From contig KZ836127.1 in NCBI GenBank assembly GCA_003265685.1, forward strand, positions 1-35,177: a stretch of DNA of 35,177 nt. The letters are read 5' to 3'. The stretch is from Piscinibacter caeni (lineage in GTDB: Bacteria > Pseudomonadota > Gammaproteobacteria > Burkholderiales > Burkholderiaceae_C). The translations under genes and the position numbers were made by a program. The notes under the pieces are model-generated. The model was not told where the DNA came from. It saw nothing but the letters and a program-made list of their open reading frames with translations, and ran no database searches. Of this stretch, positions 15,833 to 23,901 are shown in pieces (the first letter of the stretch is position 1; each line of letters opens with the position of its first letter).

Positions 15833-16527
15833 CGTCGCCGGGCGCCCTCGACCAGGCTGGTGTGCCCCGGCGCGGCGACACGCTGCTCGACCGCGAACAC
15901 CGCCGCCTCGACGCGCGAGTTCAGGTTCAGCTTGGTGAGGATGTGCCGCACGTGCAGCTTCACGGTGTCGTGGCTGATGTCGAGCGCGCGTGCGATGGTC
16001 TTGTTGCTCTCGCCGCGCGCCAGGTGCTCGAGGATCTCGCGCTCGCGCTCGGTCAGGCTGGCCAGCAGGTCGCGCCGCTCGCCCTCCCCGGCGCCGGCCT
16101 GCAGCATGTGCGCCAGCTTGAGCGTGAGCGCCGGCGCCACCACCAGCTCGCCGCGTGCGGCGCGTCCGATCGAGGCGATCACCTCCTCGGGCTCCATGTC
16201 CTTGAGCAGGTAGCCCTTCACGCCGGCGCGCAGCGCGGCGGCGAGGTCGTCCTGCGCGTCGCTCATGGTCAGGATCACCGCCGGCGTCTGCACACCCTCG
16301 GCGCGGATGTGGCGCAGCAGGCTCAGGCCGTCGGTGGTGGGCATGCGCAGGTCGAGCACCACCAGGTCGGGCTCGTGCTCGCGCAGCAGCCCGACCACCT
16401 GCGTGGGGTCACCCGTCGAGGCGGCCACCCGCATGCCGCCGCGGTGCTGCAGCAGGTCGGTCAGCCCGTTGCGGCACAGCGAATGGTCGTCTACCAGGAT
16501 GACCGTCAGCACGCGCTCGTCAGCCAC
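15829..16527 (-). CDS. NarL/FixJ-family response regulator
   Basis: The 232-residue protein has an N-terminal receiver domain ([14 protein letters not shown]; phosphoacceptor Asp59 in LVVLDLRMP; the conserved Lys in GYLLKD) and a C-terminal LuxR-type helix-turn-helix ([36 protein letters not shown]). The start is a GTG at 16527 with GGGAG 6 bases upstream; it overlaps the kinase stop by 8 bases, so the pair is co-translated. It is placed between dsr and soe and is the best candidate to bind the TACC-N6-GGTA repeats at 2326-2363 and 17844-17880, since members of this family bind TAC...GTA inverted sites. That link is inference. Confidence 0.93.
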   Translation of the reverse strand: MADERVLTVILVDDHSLCRNGLTDLLQHRGGMRVAASTGDPTQVVGLLREHEPDLVVLDLRMPTTDGLSLLRHIRAEGVQTPAVILTMSDAQDDLAAALRAGVKGYLLKDMEPEEVIASIGRAARGELVVAPALTLKLAHMLQAGAGEGERRDLLASLTEREREILEHLARGESNKTIARALDISHDTVKLHVRHILTKLNLNSRVEAAVFAVEQRVAAPGHTSLVEGARRR

Positions 16528-17716
16528 GGGAAGCTCCCGCGCCGGCGTTCCAGGCCAGGCGCACGCAGGTGCCGCCGCCCGGCCGCGGGCCGATGGTGAA
16601 CTCGCCGCCCACGCGCTGGGCGCGTTCGCTCATGATGCCGATGCCGAAGTGCGAGCCCTCGTCGCACTGCTCGTCGGCCGGGCGCGGGCCGACGCCGTCG
16701 TCCTCGACACGCAGCTCGAAGCCGACCGGGCCGCCGGCGATGCTCAGCCAGGCGTGGCGCGCCTGCGAGTGGCGCTCGATGTTGGCCAGCGCCTCCTGGA
16801 CGATGTGGAACACCTCGGTCTGCACCTCGTCCGACAGGCTCAGCGGCAGGCCCGCGTTGGCGTAGTGCAGCTCGATCGTGCTGCGCTCGCGGAAGCGCGC
16901 CACCAGGGCCTGCAGCGCATGGGCGAGGCCGCGCGGATCGATGCGCTTGCGGAAGTGCGTGACGATCTCGCGCAGGCTGCCGTGCGCCTCGCCCACGGCC
17001 TGGCGCACGTCGGCCAGGTACTTCAGCGCGTGCGCCTCGTCGCACTCGGCCACCGCGTCCTGCAGCAGCGGAAGGCGCATCTTCACGAAGGTCAGCGTCT
17101 GCGCGATCGAGTCGTGGATCTCGGCGGCCATCATCTGGCGCTCCTGCATCACGGTGGCGCGCAGGCTCTCCGCCTCCAGGCGCGCGTTGTCGAGCGCGAG
17201 GCCGAGCAGTTCGCCGACCGAGCGCAGCAGGGCCATCACCGGCGCCGGCGGCTCCGCGTCGTCGGCGAAGAACAGGTTGTAGACGCCGAGTACGCGGCCG
17301 CGGCGCTGCAGCGGCACGGCCAGCAGGCGCAGGCAGGCGCCGCCGAAGAACGCCCCGCCGCCGCGCGCGGCGCAGGCGCGCAGGTCGGACGACCAGACGA
17401 TGCGCTGCGTGTCGGCGGCGTCGCCGCAGCTGCCGCAGTGGCGGTCGACCGTCGCCTCGCAGCGGTGCACCGCGCCGGGCAGGCCGATCTCGCTGACCAG
17501 CTGCAGGCGCTCGCCGGTGTCGCTGAGCAGGCGCACCGCGCCCGCCTGCGCGCCGGCCAGGGCGACCATCGGCTCGAGCAGGCGGTCGAGCAGGCCGCGC
17601 AGATCGCGCCCTTCGGCCAGGCCGGCGGCGAGCTGCACGAACAGATCCGCACCGCCGCCGACCGGCGGCGCGGCTCCCGTGTCGGGCCGAGGCGTGACCA
17701 TGACGCGCGCATCCAT
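16520..17716 (-). CDS. Soluble NarX-like sensor histidine kinase with cysteine-rich GAF domain
   Basis: Taken from ATG 17716 the protein has 398 residues; an in-frame TTG at 17740 and an ATG at 17701 are alternatives, and none has a strong ribosome site. Residues about 25-165 form a GAF domain, followed by a HisKA_3 dimerisation helix with the phosphorylated His201 (MAAEIHDSIAQTL) and an HATPase domain (EALANIERHSQA; VEDDGVG; GIGIMSERA). No membrane segment is present, so the signal is cytoplasmic. The GAF domain carries Cys86, 94, 97, 115 and 128, including CxxxxxxxCxxC, which could bind a metal cluster or respond to redox or persulfide state. It is co-transcribed with the response regulator. 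Confidence 0.9.
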   Translation of the reverse strand: MDARVMVTPRPDTGAAPPVGGGADLFVQLAAGLAEGRDLRGLLDRLLEPMVALAGAQAGAVRLLSDTGERLQLVSEIGLPGAVHRCEATVDRHCGSCGDAADTQRIVWSSDLRACAARGGGAFFGGACLRLLAVPLQRRGRVLGVYNLFFADDAEPPAPVMALLRSVGELLGLALDNARLEAESLRATVMQERQMMAAEIHDSIAQTLTFVKMRLPLLQDAVAECDEAHALKYLADVRQAVGEAHGSLREIVTHFRKRIDPRGLAHALQALVARFRERSTIELHYANAGLPLSLSDEVQTEVFHIVQEALANIERHSQARHAWLSIAGGPVGFELRVEDDGVGPRPADEQCDEGSHFGIGIMSERAQRVGGEFTIGPRPGGGTCVRLAWNAGAGASRG

Positions 17717-17768
17717 CCAGCCGACATTGAAGCGCGTCAAGCGCCGGCTGTCATCGGCATCTACCCCA

Positions 17769-17782
17769 TACCCACCACCGTA
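17769..17782. promoter_or_regulatory. Third operator-like site upstream of the kinase gene
   Basis: TACCCACCACCGTA matches TACC-N6-GGTA at 7 of 8 fixed positions. It lies about 50-80 bases upstream of the likely starts of the kinase gene on the minus strand and about 75 bp from the soe operator pair. If real it would point to autoregulation of the two-component operon. A single imperfect match in a short region could occur by chance. Confidence 0.35.
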
Positions 17783-17843
17783 TCACGTCGCGAGTTGAGG
17801 AATCTCAAACGAAAGCATCGCCGCGGGGCCTGCCGAACCGCAT

Positions 17844-17880
17844 TACCCAGATGGGTAGGTGGTCATTACCCGTCCCGGTA
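17844..17880. promoter_or_regulatory. Tandem TACC-N6-GGTA inverted repeats upstream of soeA
   Basis: Two perfect sites are seen. TACCCAGATGGGTA (17844-17857) is a perfect 5-bp inverted repeat around 4 bases. TACCCGTCCCGGTA (17867-17880) extends to ATTACC-N6-GGTAAT (17865-17882). Centres are 23 bp apart, about two helical turns, so a tandem pair of dimers would bind one face of the DNA. The second site runs straight into ATAGACGCTGC, shared with the minus-strand promoter near dsrA. The repeats lie 84-120 bases upstream of the soeA ATG chosen here and between two divergent transcription units. The regulator is inferred to be the adjacent NarL-type protein. Confidence 0.72.
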
Positions 17881-17963
17881 ATAGACGCTGCCGGGGCGGC
17901 CTGCGCCTAATGAAGTCGCTGTCCGGACCGGGTGAATCCGGTGGGCCGCACGACGCCTCCACG

Positions 17964-20870
17964 ATGCCGCCCACCCCTCTCCACGACCCGACGGCCGCGC
18001 CGGTGCCCGACGCGCGCACCGAGGTGCGCACGACCACCTGCTACATGTGCGCCTGCCGCTGCGGCATCCGCGTGCACCTGCGCAACGGCGAGGTGCGCTA
18101 CATCGAGGGCAACCCGGACCACCCGCTGAACAAGGGCGTGATCTGCGCCAAGGGTTCGTCGGGGATCATGAAGCAGTACTCGCCGGCGCGGCTGACCCTG
18201 CCGCTCAAGCGCAAGCCCGGCAGCGAGCGCGGCGCGGGCGAGTTCGAGGAGATCTCCTGGGACGAGGCCTTCTCGATGCTCGAGGAGCGCCTGCGTCACC
18301 TGCGCGCCACCGACCCGAAGAAGTTCGCCCTGTTCACCGGGCGCGACCAGATGCAGGCGCTGACCGGCCTGTTCGCGCGCCAGTTCGGCACGCCCAACTA
18401 CGCGGCGCACGGCGGCTTCTGCTCGGTGAACATGGCCGCGGGCATGATCTACACGATCGGCGGCTCGTTCTGGGAGTTCGGCGGGCCCGACCTGGATCGC
18501 GCGAAGCTGTTCGTGATGATCGGCACCGCCGAGGACCATCACAGCAACCCGATGAAGGTGGCGCTGGCGAAGTTCAAGCGCCAGGGCGGCAAGTTCATCG
18601 CGATCAACCCGATCCGCACCGGCTACGCGGCGATCGCCGACGAGTGGGTGCCGATCAAGCCGGGCACCGACGGGGCGCTGCTGCTGGCGCTGATCCACGA
18701 GATCGTGGCGCTCGGCCTGTACGACCGCGAGTTCCTGGCGCGCTACACCAACGCCGGCCAGCTGGTGAACCAGGACGACAAGGGCGACGCCTTCGGCCTG
18801 ATGCTGCGCAACGCCGAAGGCGACATGGTCAACCCGCTGCGGCCGCACAACTTCTTCTGGTGGGACCGGCTGACGCACCAGCCGGTGGCCGACCACGCCG
18901 AGGGCGCCGACCCGGCGCTGCTGGGCCGCTACACGATGCCCGACGGAACACCCGCGGCGCCCGCCTTCCAGCTGCTCGAGGAGCGGGTGCGCGAGTACAC
19001 GCCGGAATGGGCCGCCGGCATCACCGGCATCCCGGCCGCCACCATCCGGCGCCTGGCGCACGAGATGGGCATCACCGCGCGCGACCAGAAGATCGAGCTG
19101 CCGATCGCCTGGACCGACTGCTGGGGCCGGCAGCACGACACCGTGACCGGCAACCCGGTCGCCTTCCACGCGATGCGCGGGCTGGCGGCGCACAGCAACG
19201 GCTTCCAGACCATCCGCGCGCTGGCCATCCTGATGAGCCTGCTCGGCACGATCGACCGGCCCGGGGGCTTTCGCCACAAGGCGCCCTACCCGCGCGCGGT
19301 GCCGCCGAACGCGCGCCCGCCGAAAGGACCCGAGGCCGTCAAGCCCGACACGCCCTTGAACGGCGCGCCGCTCGGCTGGCCCGAGAGCCCGGACGACCTG
19401 TTCGTCGATGCGCAGGGCGAGCCGGTGCGCATCGACAAGGGCTTCAGCTGGGAGCACCCACTGTCGGCGCACGGGCTGATGCACAACGTCATCACCAACG
19501 CCTGGCGCGGCGATCCGTACCGCATCGACACGCTGCTGATCTTCATGGCCAACATGGCCTGGAACTCGACGATGAACACGTCCGAGGTCCGGAAGATGCT
19601 CAACGACAAGGACGAGAAGGGCGAATACAAGATCCCGTTCCTGGTCGTCTGCGATGCCTTCCACTCGGAGATGACGGCGTTTGCCGACCTGCTGCTGCCC
19701 GACACCACCTACCTCGAGCGGCACGACTGCATGTCGATGCTGGACCGGCCGATCAGCGAGTTCGACGGGCCGGTCGACTCGGTGCGCATCCCGGTGCTGC
19801 CGCCCACCGGCCAGTGCAAGCCCTTCCAGGAGGTGCTGGTCGAGCTCGCCACGCGGCTGAAGTTCCCGGCCTTCGTCAACGCCGACGGTTCGCGCAAGTT
19901 CCGCGACTACCCCGACTTCATCGTCAACTACGAGACGGCGCCGGGCTCGGGCATCGGCTTCCTCGCGGGCTGGCGCGGCAAGGGCGGCGAGAAGGCGATG
20001 CGCGGCGAGCCCAACCCGCGCCAGTGGGAGATGTACGCGAAGAACAACTGCGTCTTCCAGCACCACCTGCTGCCTTCGCTGCAGTACATGCGCAACTGGA
20101 ACCAGGGCTACATGGACTGGGCGCAGCAGGCCGGCCTGCGGCGCGACCGCGATCCGATCGTCATCCACCTGTACTCGGAGTTCCTGCAGCGCTTCCGCCT
20201 CGCGGCGCAGGGCCGCCACAAGGGCAAGCAGCCGCCCGAGCGGCTGAAGCAGCGCGTGGCGACCTACTTCGACCCGCTGCCCTTCTTCTACGCACCGCTC
20301 GAGCAGCAGGCCACCGACACGCAGACCTACCCGCTCAACGCGGTGACGCAGCGGCCGATGGCGATGTACCACTCGTGGGATTCGCAGAACGCCTGGCTGC
20401 GCCAGATCCACACCCACAACTTCCTGTTCGTCAACACGCGCACGGCGCTGGCCGCGGGCATCGCCGACGGCGCCTGGATGTGGGTCGAGTCGCCCTGGGG
20501 CAAGGTGCGCTGCCTCGCCCGCCACAGCGAGGCCGTCGAGCCCGGCACGGTGTGGACCTGGAACGCGATCGGCAAGCAGCGCGGCGCCTGGCACCTGGAC
20601 GCCGGCGCGAACGAGTCGCGCCGCGGCTTCCTGCTCAACCACCTGATCAGCGAAGAGCTGCCCGACGGTGCGAACGGCAGGCTGTCGAACTCCGACCCGA
20701 TCACCGGCCAGGCCGCCTGGTACGACGTGCGGGTGCGCATCTACCCGGCCTCGCCCGAGGAGCCGGCCGAGAGCTGGCCGCAGTTCGAGGCGATGCAGCC
20801 GGTGCCGGGCATGCCCGCGCAGCCCAGGCGGCGCGGCTGGATGGCGGGGCGCAAGAAGGGGTCGACATGA
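17964..20870 (+). CDS. soeA: Sulfite dehydrogenase (quinone), molybdopterin subunit SoeA
   Basis: SoeA is the catalytic molybdenum subunit of SoeABC, the membrane-bound enzyme that oxidises sulfite to sulfate on the cytoplasmic side. From ATG 17964 the protein has 968 residues. The N-terminus has the [4Fe-4S] motif CYMCACRCGIRV ... GVICAKG of the DMSO-reductase family, with no Tat signal, which fits a cytoplasmic enzyme and separates it from Psr/Phs reductases. Further family segments include GGFCSVNMAAG, VCDAFHSEMTAFADLLLP and a C-terminal dinucleotide-binding domain. An earlier ATG at 17910 is possible, and neither start has a clear ribosome site. It ends in an ATGA overlap with soeB. Confidence 0.93.
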   Translation: MPPTPLHDPTAAPVPDARTEVRTTTCYMCACRCGIRVHLRNGEVRYIEGNPDHPLNKGVICAKGSSGIMKQYSPARLTLPLKRKPGSERGAGEFEEISWDEAFSMLEERLRHLRATDPKKFALFTGRDQMQALTGLFARQFGTPNYAAHGGFCSVNMAAGMIYTIGGSFWEFGGPDLDRAKLFVMIGTAEDHHSNPMKVALAKFKRQGGKFIAINPIRTGYAAIADEWVPIKPGTDGALLLALIHEIVALGLYDREFLARYTNAGQLVNQDDKGDAFGLMLRNAEGDMVNPLRPHNFFWWDRLTHQPVADHAEGADPALLGRYTMPDGTPAAPAFQLLEERVREYTPEWAAGITGIPAATIRRLAHEMGITARDQKIELPIAWTDCWGRQHDTVTGNPVAFHAMRGLAAHSNGFQTIRALAILMSLLGTIDRPGGFRHKAPYPRAVPPNARPPKGPEAVKPDTPLNGAPLGWPESPDDLFVDAQGEPVRIDKGFSWEHPLSAHGLMHNVITNAWRGDPYRIDTLLIFMANMAWNSTMNTSEVRKMLNDKDEKGEYKIPFLVVCDAFHSEMTAFADLLLPDTTYLERHDCMSMLDRPISEFDGPVDSVRIPVLPPTGQCKPFQEVLVELATRLKFPAFVNADGSRKFRDYPDFIVNYETAPGSGIGFLAGWRGKGGEKAMRGEPNPRQWEMYAKNNCVFQHHLLPSLQYMRNWNQGYMDWAQQAGLRRDRDPIVIHLYSEFLQRFRLAAQGRHKGKQPPERLKQRVATYFDPLPFFYAPLEQQATDTQTYPLNAVTQRPMAMYHSWDSQNAWLRQIHTHNFLFVNTRTALAAGIADGAWMWVESPWGKVRCLARHSEAVEPGTVWTWNAIGKQRGAWHLDAGANESRRGFLLNHLISEELPDGANGRLSNSDPITGQAAWYDVRVRIYPASPEEPAESWPQFEAMQPVPGMPAQPRRRGWMAGRKKGST

Positions 20871-21595
20871 CGCAACTGGCGTTGGTCATCGACCTGAACG
20901 TCTGCGTCGGCTGCCATGCCTGCGTGACGAGCTGCAAGCAGTGGAACACCTCGGGTTCGGCCGGCCCGCTGACCGACGACCTGCCCTATGGCGAGGATCC
21001 GACCGGCACCTTCTTCAACCGCGTGCAGACCTTCGAGGTCGGCCAGTTCCCCCACACGCAGACGGTGCACTTCCCGAAAAGCTGCCTGCACTGCGAGGAC
21101 CCGCCCTGCGTGCCGGTGTGCCCGACCGGCGCGAGCTACAAGCGCGCCGAGGACGGCATCGTACTGGTGGACTACGACAAGTGCATCGGCTGCAAGTACT
21201 GCAGCTGGGCCTGCCCCTATGGCGCGCGCGAGCTCGACGAGGAGCGCCAGGTGATGACCAAGTGCACGCTGTGCGTGGACCGCGTCACCGACAAGAGCCT
21301 GCCCGAGGCGCAGCGCAAGCCGGCCTGCGTGCTGGCCTGCCCGTCCAACGCCCGGCTGTTCGGCGACATCCACGACCCCTGCTCGAGCGTCTCGGTGGCG
21401 ATCAACGAACGCGCCGGCTACCAGCTCATGCCCGAATGGGGCACACGCCCGGCCAACCACTACCTGCCGCGCCGCCGCACCCAGATCACGCTGCACGCCG
21501 AGGACCTGCAGCGCCAGGACAACCCGCTCAAGCTCGACGGCAAGCAGCCGGAAGCCCCGCACCTCGAACCCGGGCGCGAGGACTACGCGACATGA
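20867..21595 (+). CDS. soeB: SoeB, four-cluster ferredoxin subunit of sulfite dehydrogenase
   Basis: SoeB carries electrons from SoeA to the membrane subunit. The 242-residue protein has four cysteine clusters of the DmsB/PsrB type: CVGCHACVTSCK, CLHCEDPPCVPVCP, CIGCKYCSWACP and CTLCVDRV with a later CVLACP. No signal peptide is present, so it stays in the cytoplasm with SoeA. Its start overlaps the soeA stop (ATGA) and its stop overlaps the soeC start (ATGA). Confidence 0.95.
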   Translation: MTQLALVIDLNVCVGCHACVTSCKQWNTSGSAGPLTDDLPYGEDPTGTFFNRVQTFEVGQFPHTQTVHFPKSCLHCEDPPCVPVCPTGASYKRAEDGIVLVDYDKCIGCKYCSWACPYGARELDEERQVMTKCTLCVDRVTDKSLPEAQRKPACVLACPSNARLFGDIHDPCSSVSVAINERAGYQLMPEWGTRPANHYLPRRRTQITLHAEDLQRQDNPLKLDGKQPEAPHLEPGREDYAT

Positions 21596-22518
21596 ATCCG
21601 GCCCTGTCGGTGATCTTCCTGACCGTGCTGATCGGCGCCGGCCAGGGCTTGTTCCTCGCGCTCTTCGGCTGCGAGCTGGCGGGCTTCGGCACGAGCGCCG
21701 ACGAGCGGCTCACGCTCGCGCTGGGCGCGGGCCTTGCACTGGTGCTCACCGGCCTGGGCCTGGTGGCCTCGTTCTTCCACCTCGGCCACCCCGAGCGCGC
21801 CTGGCGCGCGGCGGCGATGTGGCGCACCTCCTGGCTGTCGCGCGAGGTGATCGCGCTGCCCGCCGTCATGGCGGCCTGCGCGGCCTGGGGCGGCGCACAG
21901 GCCCTCGGCCTGCCCGGCACGCGGGCCATCGGCGCCGTCGCGGCGCTGCTCTGCCTGGCGCTGTTCGTCTGCACCGGCATGGTCTACGCGTCGATCCGCT
22001 TTCTGCAGGAATGGGCCAGCCCGCTGACCTTGCTGAACTACACGCTGATCGGCTGCGCCTCGGGCAGCACGCTGGCCGCGCTGCTGGCCAGCCTGCGCGC
22101 GCCCGCGCTCGCGCCGACGCTCGCGCTGGCCGCGCTGGGGCTGACGCTGGCGGCACTGGCCGGGCGCGCCGCCGCGCTGCGGCGCAACGCGCGGCTCAAG
22201 CCGCGCTCGACGCTGGGCAGCGCGATCGGCATCAAGCACCCGGCGATCCGCCAGCGCGCGCAGGGCTTCATGGGCGGCTCGTTCAACACACGCGAGTTCT
22301 TCCATGGCCGCAGCGCCGGTGCGCTGCGCAACGTGAAGTGGTTCTTCCTGGCCGCGGGCTTCGCCGCGCCGGCGCTGCTGCTGGCGCTGGCGCCGGCCTC
22401 GCCGGGCGTGCTGCTGCTGGGGGTGGTGCTGCAGTCGGCCGGGCTGCTGGCCGAGCGCTGGTTCTTCTTCGCGCAGGCCAACCACCCGCAGAACCTCTAC
22501 TACCAGGCGGTGTCGTGA
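21592..22518 (+). CDS. soeC: SoeC, membrane anchor of sulfite dehydrogenase
   Basis: SoeC anchors SoeAB and passes electrons to quinone. The 308-residue protein is DmsC/NrfD-like, with about eight hydrophobic helices; the first covers residues 5-28 and later ones include IGAVAALLCLALFVCTGMVY and LALLLALAP-type segments near the C-terminus. The motif FHLGHPERAWRA near residue 65 is the family's conserved polar loop. The C-terminal AERWFFFAQANHPQNLYYQ is also typical. GTGA overlap with the next gene suggests the operon continues. Confidence 0.93.
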   Translation: MNPALSVIFLTVLIGAGQGLFLALFGCELAGFGTSADERLTLALGAGLALVLTGLGLVASFFHLGHPERAWRAAAMWRTSWLSREVIALPAVMAACAAWGGAQALGLPGTRAIGAVAALLCLALFVCTGMVYASIRFLQEWASPLTLLNYTLIGCASGSTLAALLASLRAPALAPTLALAALGLTLAALAGRAAALRRNARLKPRSTLGSAIGIKHPAIRQRAQGFMGGSFNTREFFHGRSAGALRNVKWFFLAAGFAAPALLLALAPASPGVLLLGVVLQSAGLLAERWFFFAQANHPQNLYYQAVS

Positions 22519-23453
22519 CACGCACACGCACCGCCTCACTCGCCGCGCTGCTGCTGGCCCTGGCCGCCGCGCCGGCACATGCCGCTGCCGGCGCGGCCGG
22601 CGCCGGCATGCCCTGGTGGGGCTGGCCGCTGGCGCTGTTCCTGGCCTGCTTCGTGATGGGCATCGTGGCGGTGCCCGCGGGCATCGGCGGCGGCACGCTG
22701 TTCGTGCCGATCGTCGGCGGCTTCTTCCCCTTCCACCTCGACTTCGTGCGCGGCGCCGGCCTGCTGGTGGCGCTGGCCAGCGCGCTGGCCGCCGCGCCGG
22801 TGCTGCTGCGCGGCGGGCTGGCCAGCCTGCGCCTGGCCCTGCCGCTGGCGCTGCTGGCCTCGGCCAGCTCGATCGGCGGTGCCCTGCTCGGGCTGGCGCT
22901 GCCGGTGGCGGTGGTGCAGACCACGCTCGGCCTGATCGTGCTGGGCATCGTGGCGCTGATGGCCGTCTCCCGCAAGGCCGAGTTCCCGGTCGTGGCGGCG
23001 CCGGACCGCCTGTCCGCCGCGCTCGCGCTGCACGGCGTGTTCGTCGACGGCGCCACGCGCAACCGGGTCGACTGGCAGGTGCACCGCACGCTGCCGGGCC
23101 TCGTGGTGTTCCTCGGCATCGGCGTGCTGGCCGGCATGTTCGGCATCGGCGCGGGCTGGGCCAACGTGCCGGCACTCAACCTGCTGATGGGCGCGCCGCT
23201 GAAGGTCTCCGCCGGCACCTCCGGGCTGGTGCTGTCGCTGGTCGATTCGTCGGCCGCCTGGGTGTACGTCAACAAGGGCGCGGTGCTGCCGATGATCGCC
23301 GTGCCCTCGGTGGTGGGCATGATGCTCGGCGCCCGCATCGGCGCGCGCCTGCTGGACGTGCTGCGCGGTGCGGTGATCCGCCGCCTGGTGATCGGCGTGC
23401 TGCTGTTCGCCGGCGCGCGCGCGCTGCTCAAGGGCACGGGGGTGTGGCCGTGA
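22515..23453 (+). CDS. TauE/SafE (TSUP) family sulfur-oxyanion exporter
   Basis: This 312-residue membrane protein of the TauE/SafE/TSUP family begins with a signal-like or first hydrophobic segment (RTASLAALLLALAAAPAHAAA). Two homologous halves follow, each with the glycine-rich motif of the family: VPAGIGGGTLFVPI near residue 55 and GMFGIGAGWANVPAL near residue 215. Members export sulfite, sulfoacetate or related anions. Here it is linked by GTGA overlap to soeC, so sulfite or sulfate export, or protection from sulfite, is the likely role; this is inferred from context. The GTG start at 22515 is supported by the overlap and the good N-terminal hydrophobic segment. Confidence 0.88.
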   Translation: MTRTRTASLAALLLALAAAPAHAAAGAAGAGMPWWGWPLALFLACFVMGIVAVPAGIGGGTLFVPIVGGFFPFHLDFVRGAGLLVALASALAAAPVLLRGGLASLRLALPLALLASASSIGGALLGLALPVAVVQTTLGLIVLGIVALMAVSRKAEFPVVAAPDRLSAALALHGVFVDGATRNRVDWQVHRTLPGLVVFLGIGVLAGMFGIGAGWANVPALNLLMGAPLKVSAGTSGLVLSLVDSSAAWVYVNKGAVLPMIAVPSVVGMMLGARIGARLLDVLRGAVIRRLVIGVLLFAGARALLKGTGVWP

Positions 23454-23896
23454 AGCGGGTCGAGCCCGGCGCGCTGCAGGTCGATCCGCGCAGCGTGGTG
23501 CAGCCGCCGGAGCAGCTGCGCTACGCACGCTGGCTCGAGGCGGGCACAAGGGTCGGCCTGGCCGCGCTGGTGCTGATCTTCCTCGCCTACGGCCTGGGCC
23601 TGAGCGAGCCGCACGTGCCGCATTCGCGCCTGCCCGAGGTGTGGAACCTGCCGGTCTCGCAGTTCCTCGTGGCCACCGGCCTGCCCTCGGGCTGGGGCTG
23701 GGTGGCGCATGCGCACCGCGGCGACATCGCCAACCTGGTCGGCATCGGGCTGCTCACCGGCGCCTCGCTGCTGGCGCTGCTGGCGCTGCTGCCGCTGTAC
23801 CTGCGGCGCGGCGATCGGGTCTACGCCGCGCTGTGCCTGGCCGAGGCCGCGGTGCTGCTGCTGGCCGCGTCCGGCGTTCTCACCGCCGGGCATTGA
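23450..23896 (+). CDS. Small membrane protein paired with the TauE-type exporter
   Basis: The 148-residue protein starts with a GTG that overlaps the stop of the TauE gene (GTGA). An N-terminal cytoplasmic stretch of about 30 residues is followed by three hydrophobic helices: residues about 34-52, 93-115 and 122-144. The loop after the first helix contains HVPHSRLPEVWNLPVSQFL and GWGWVAHAHRGD, with several histidines. I do not assign a family; it could be a partner subunit of the exporter, as small DUF1634-type proteins are for other TSUP transporters. Its strict coupling with the exporter gene supports a joint function. Confidence 0.72.
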   Translation: MKRVEPGALQVDPRSVVQPPEQLRYARWLEAGTRVGLAALVLIFLAYGLGLSEPHVPHSRLPEVWNLPVSQFLVATGLPSGWGWVAHAHRGDIANLVGIGLLTGASLLALLALLPLYLRRGDRVYAALCLAEAAVLLLAASGVLTAGH

Positions 23897-23901
23897 CGGC
23901 C

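Noticed and set aside
17907-20642. 911-codon minus-strand frame opposite soeA
   Set aside because: Composition typical of antisense to GC-rich coding DNA; no recognisable domain.
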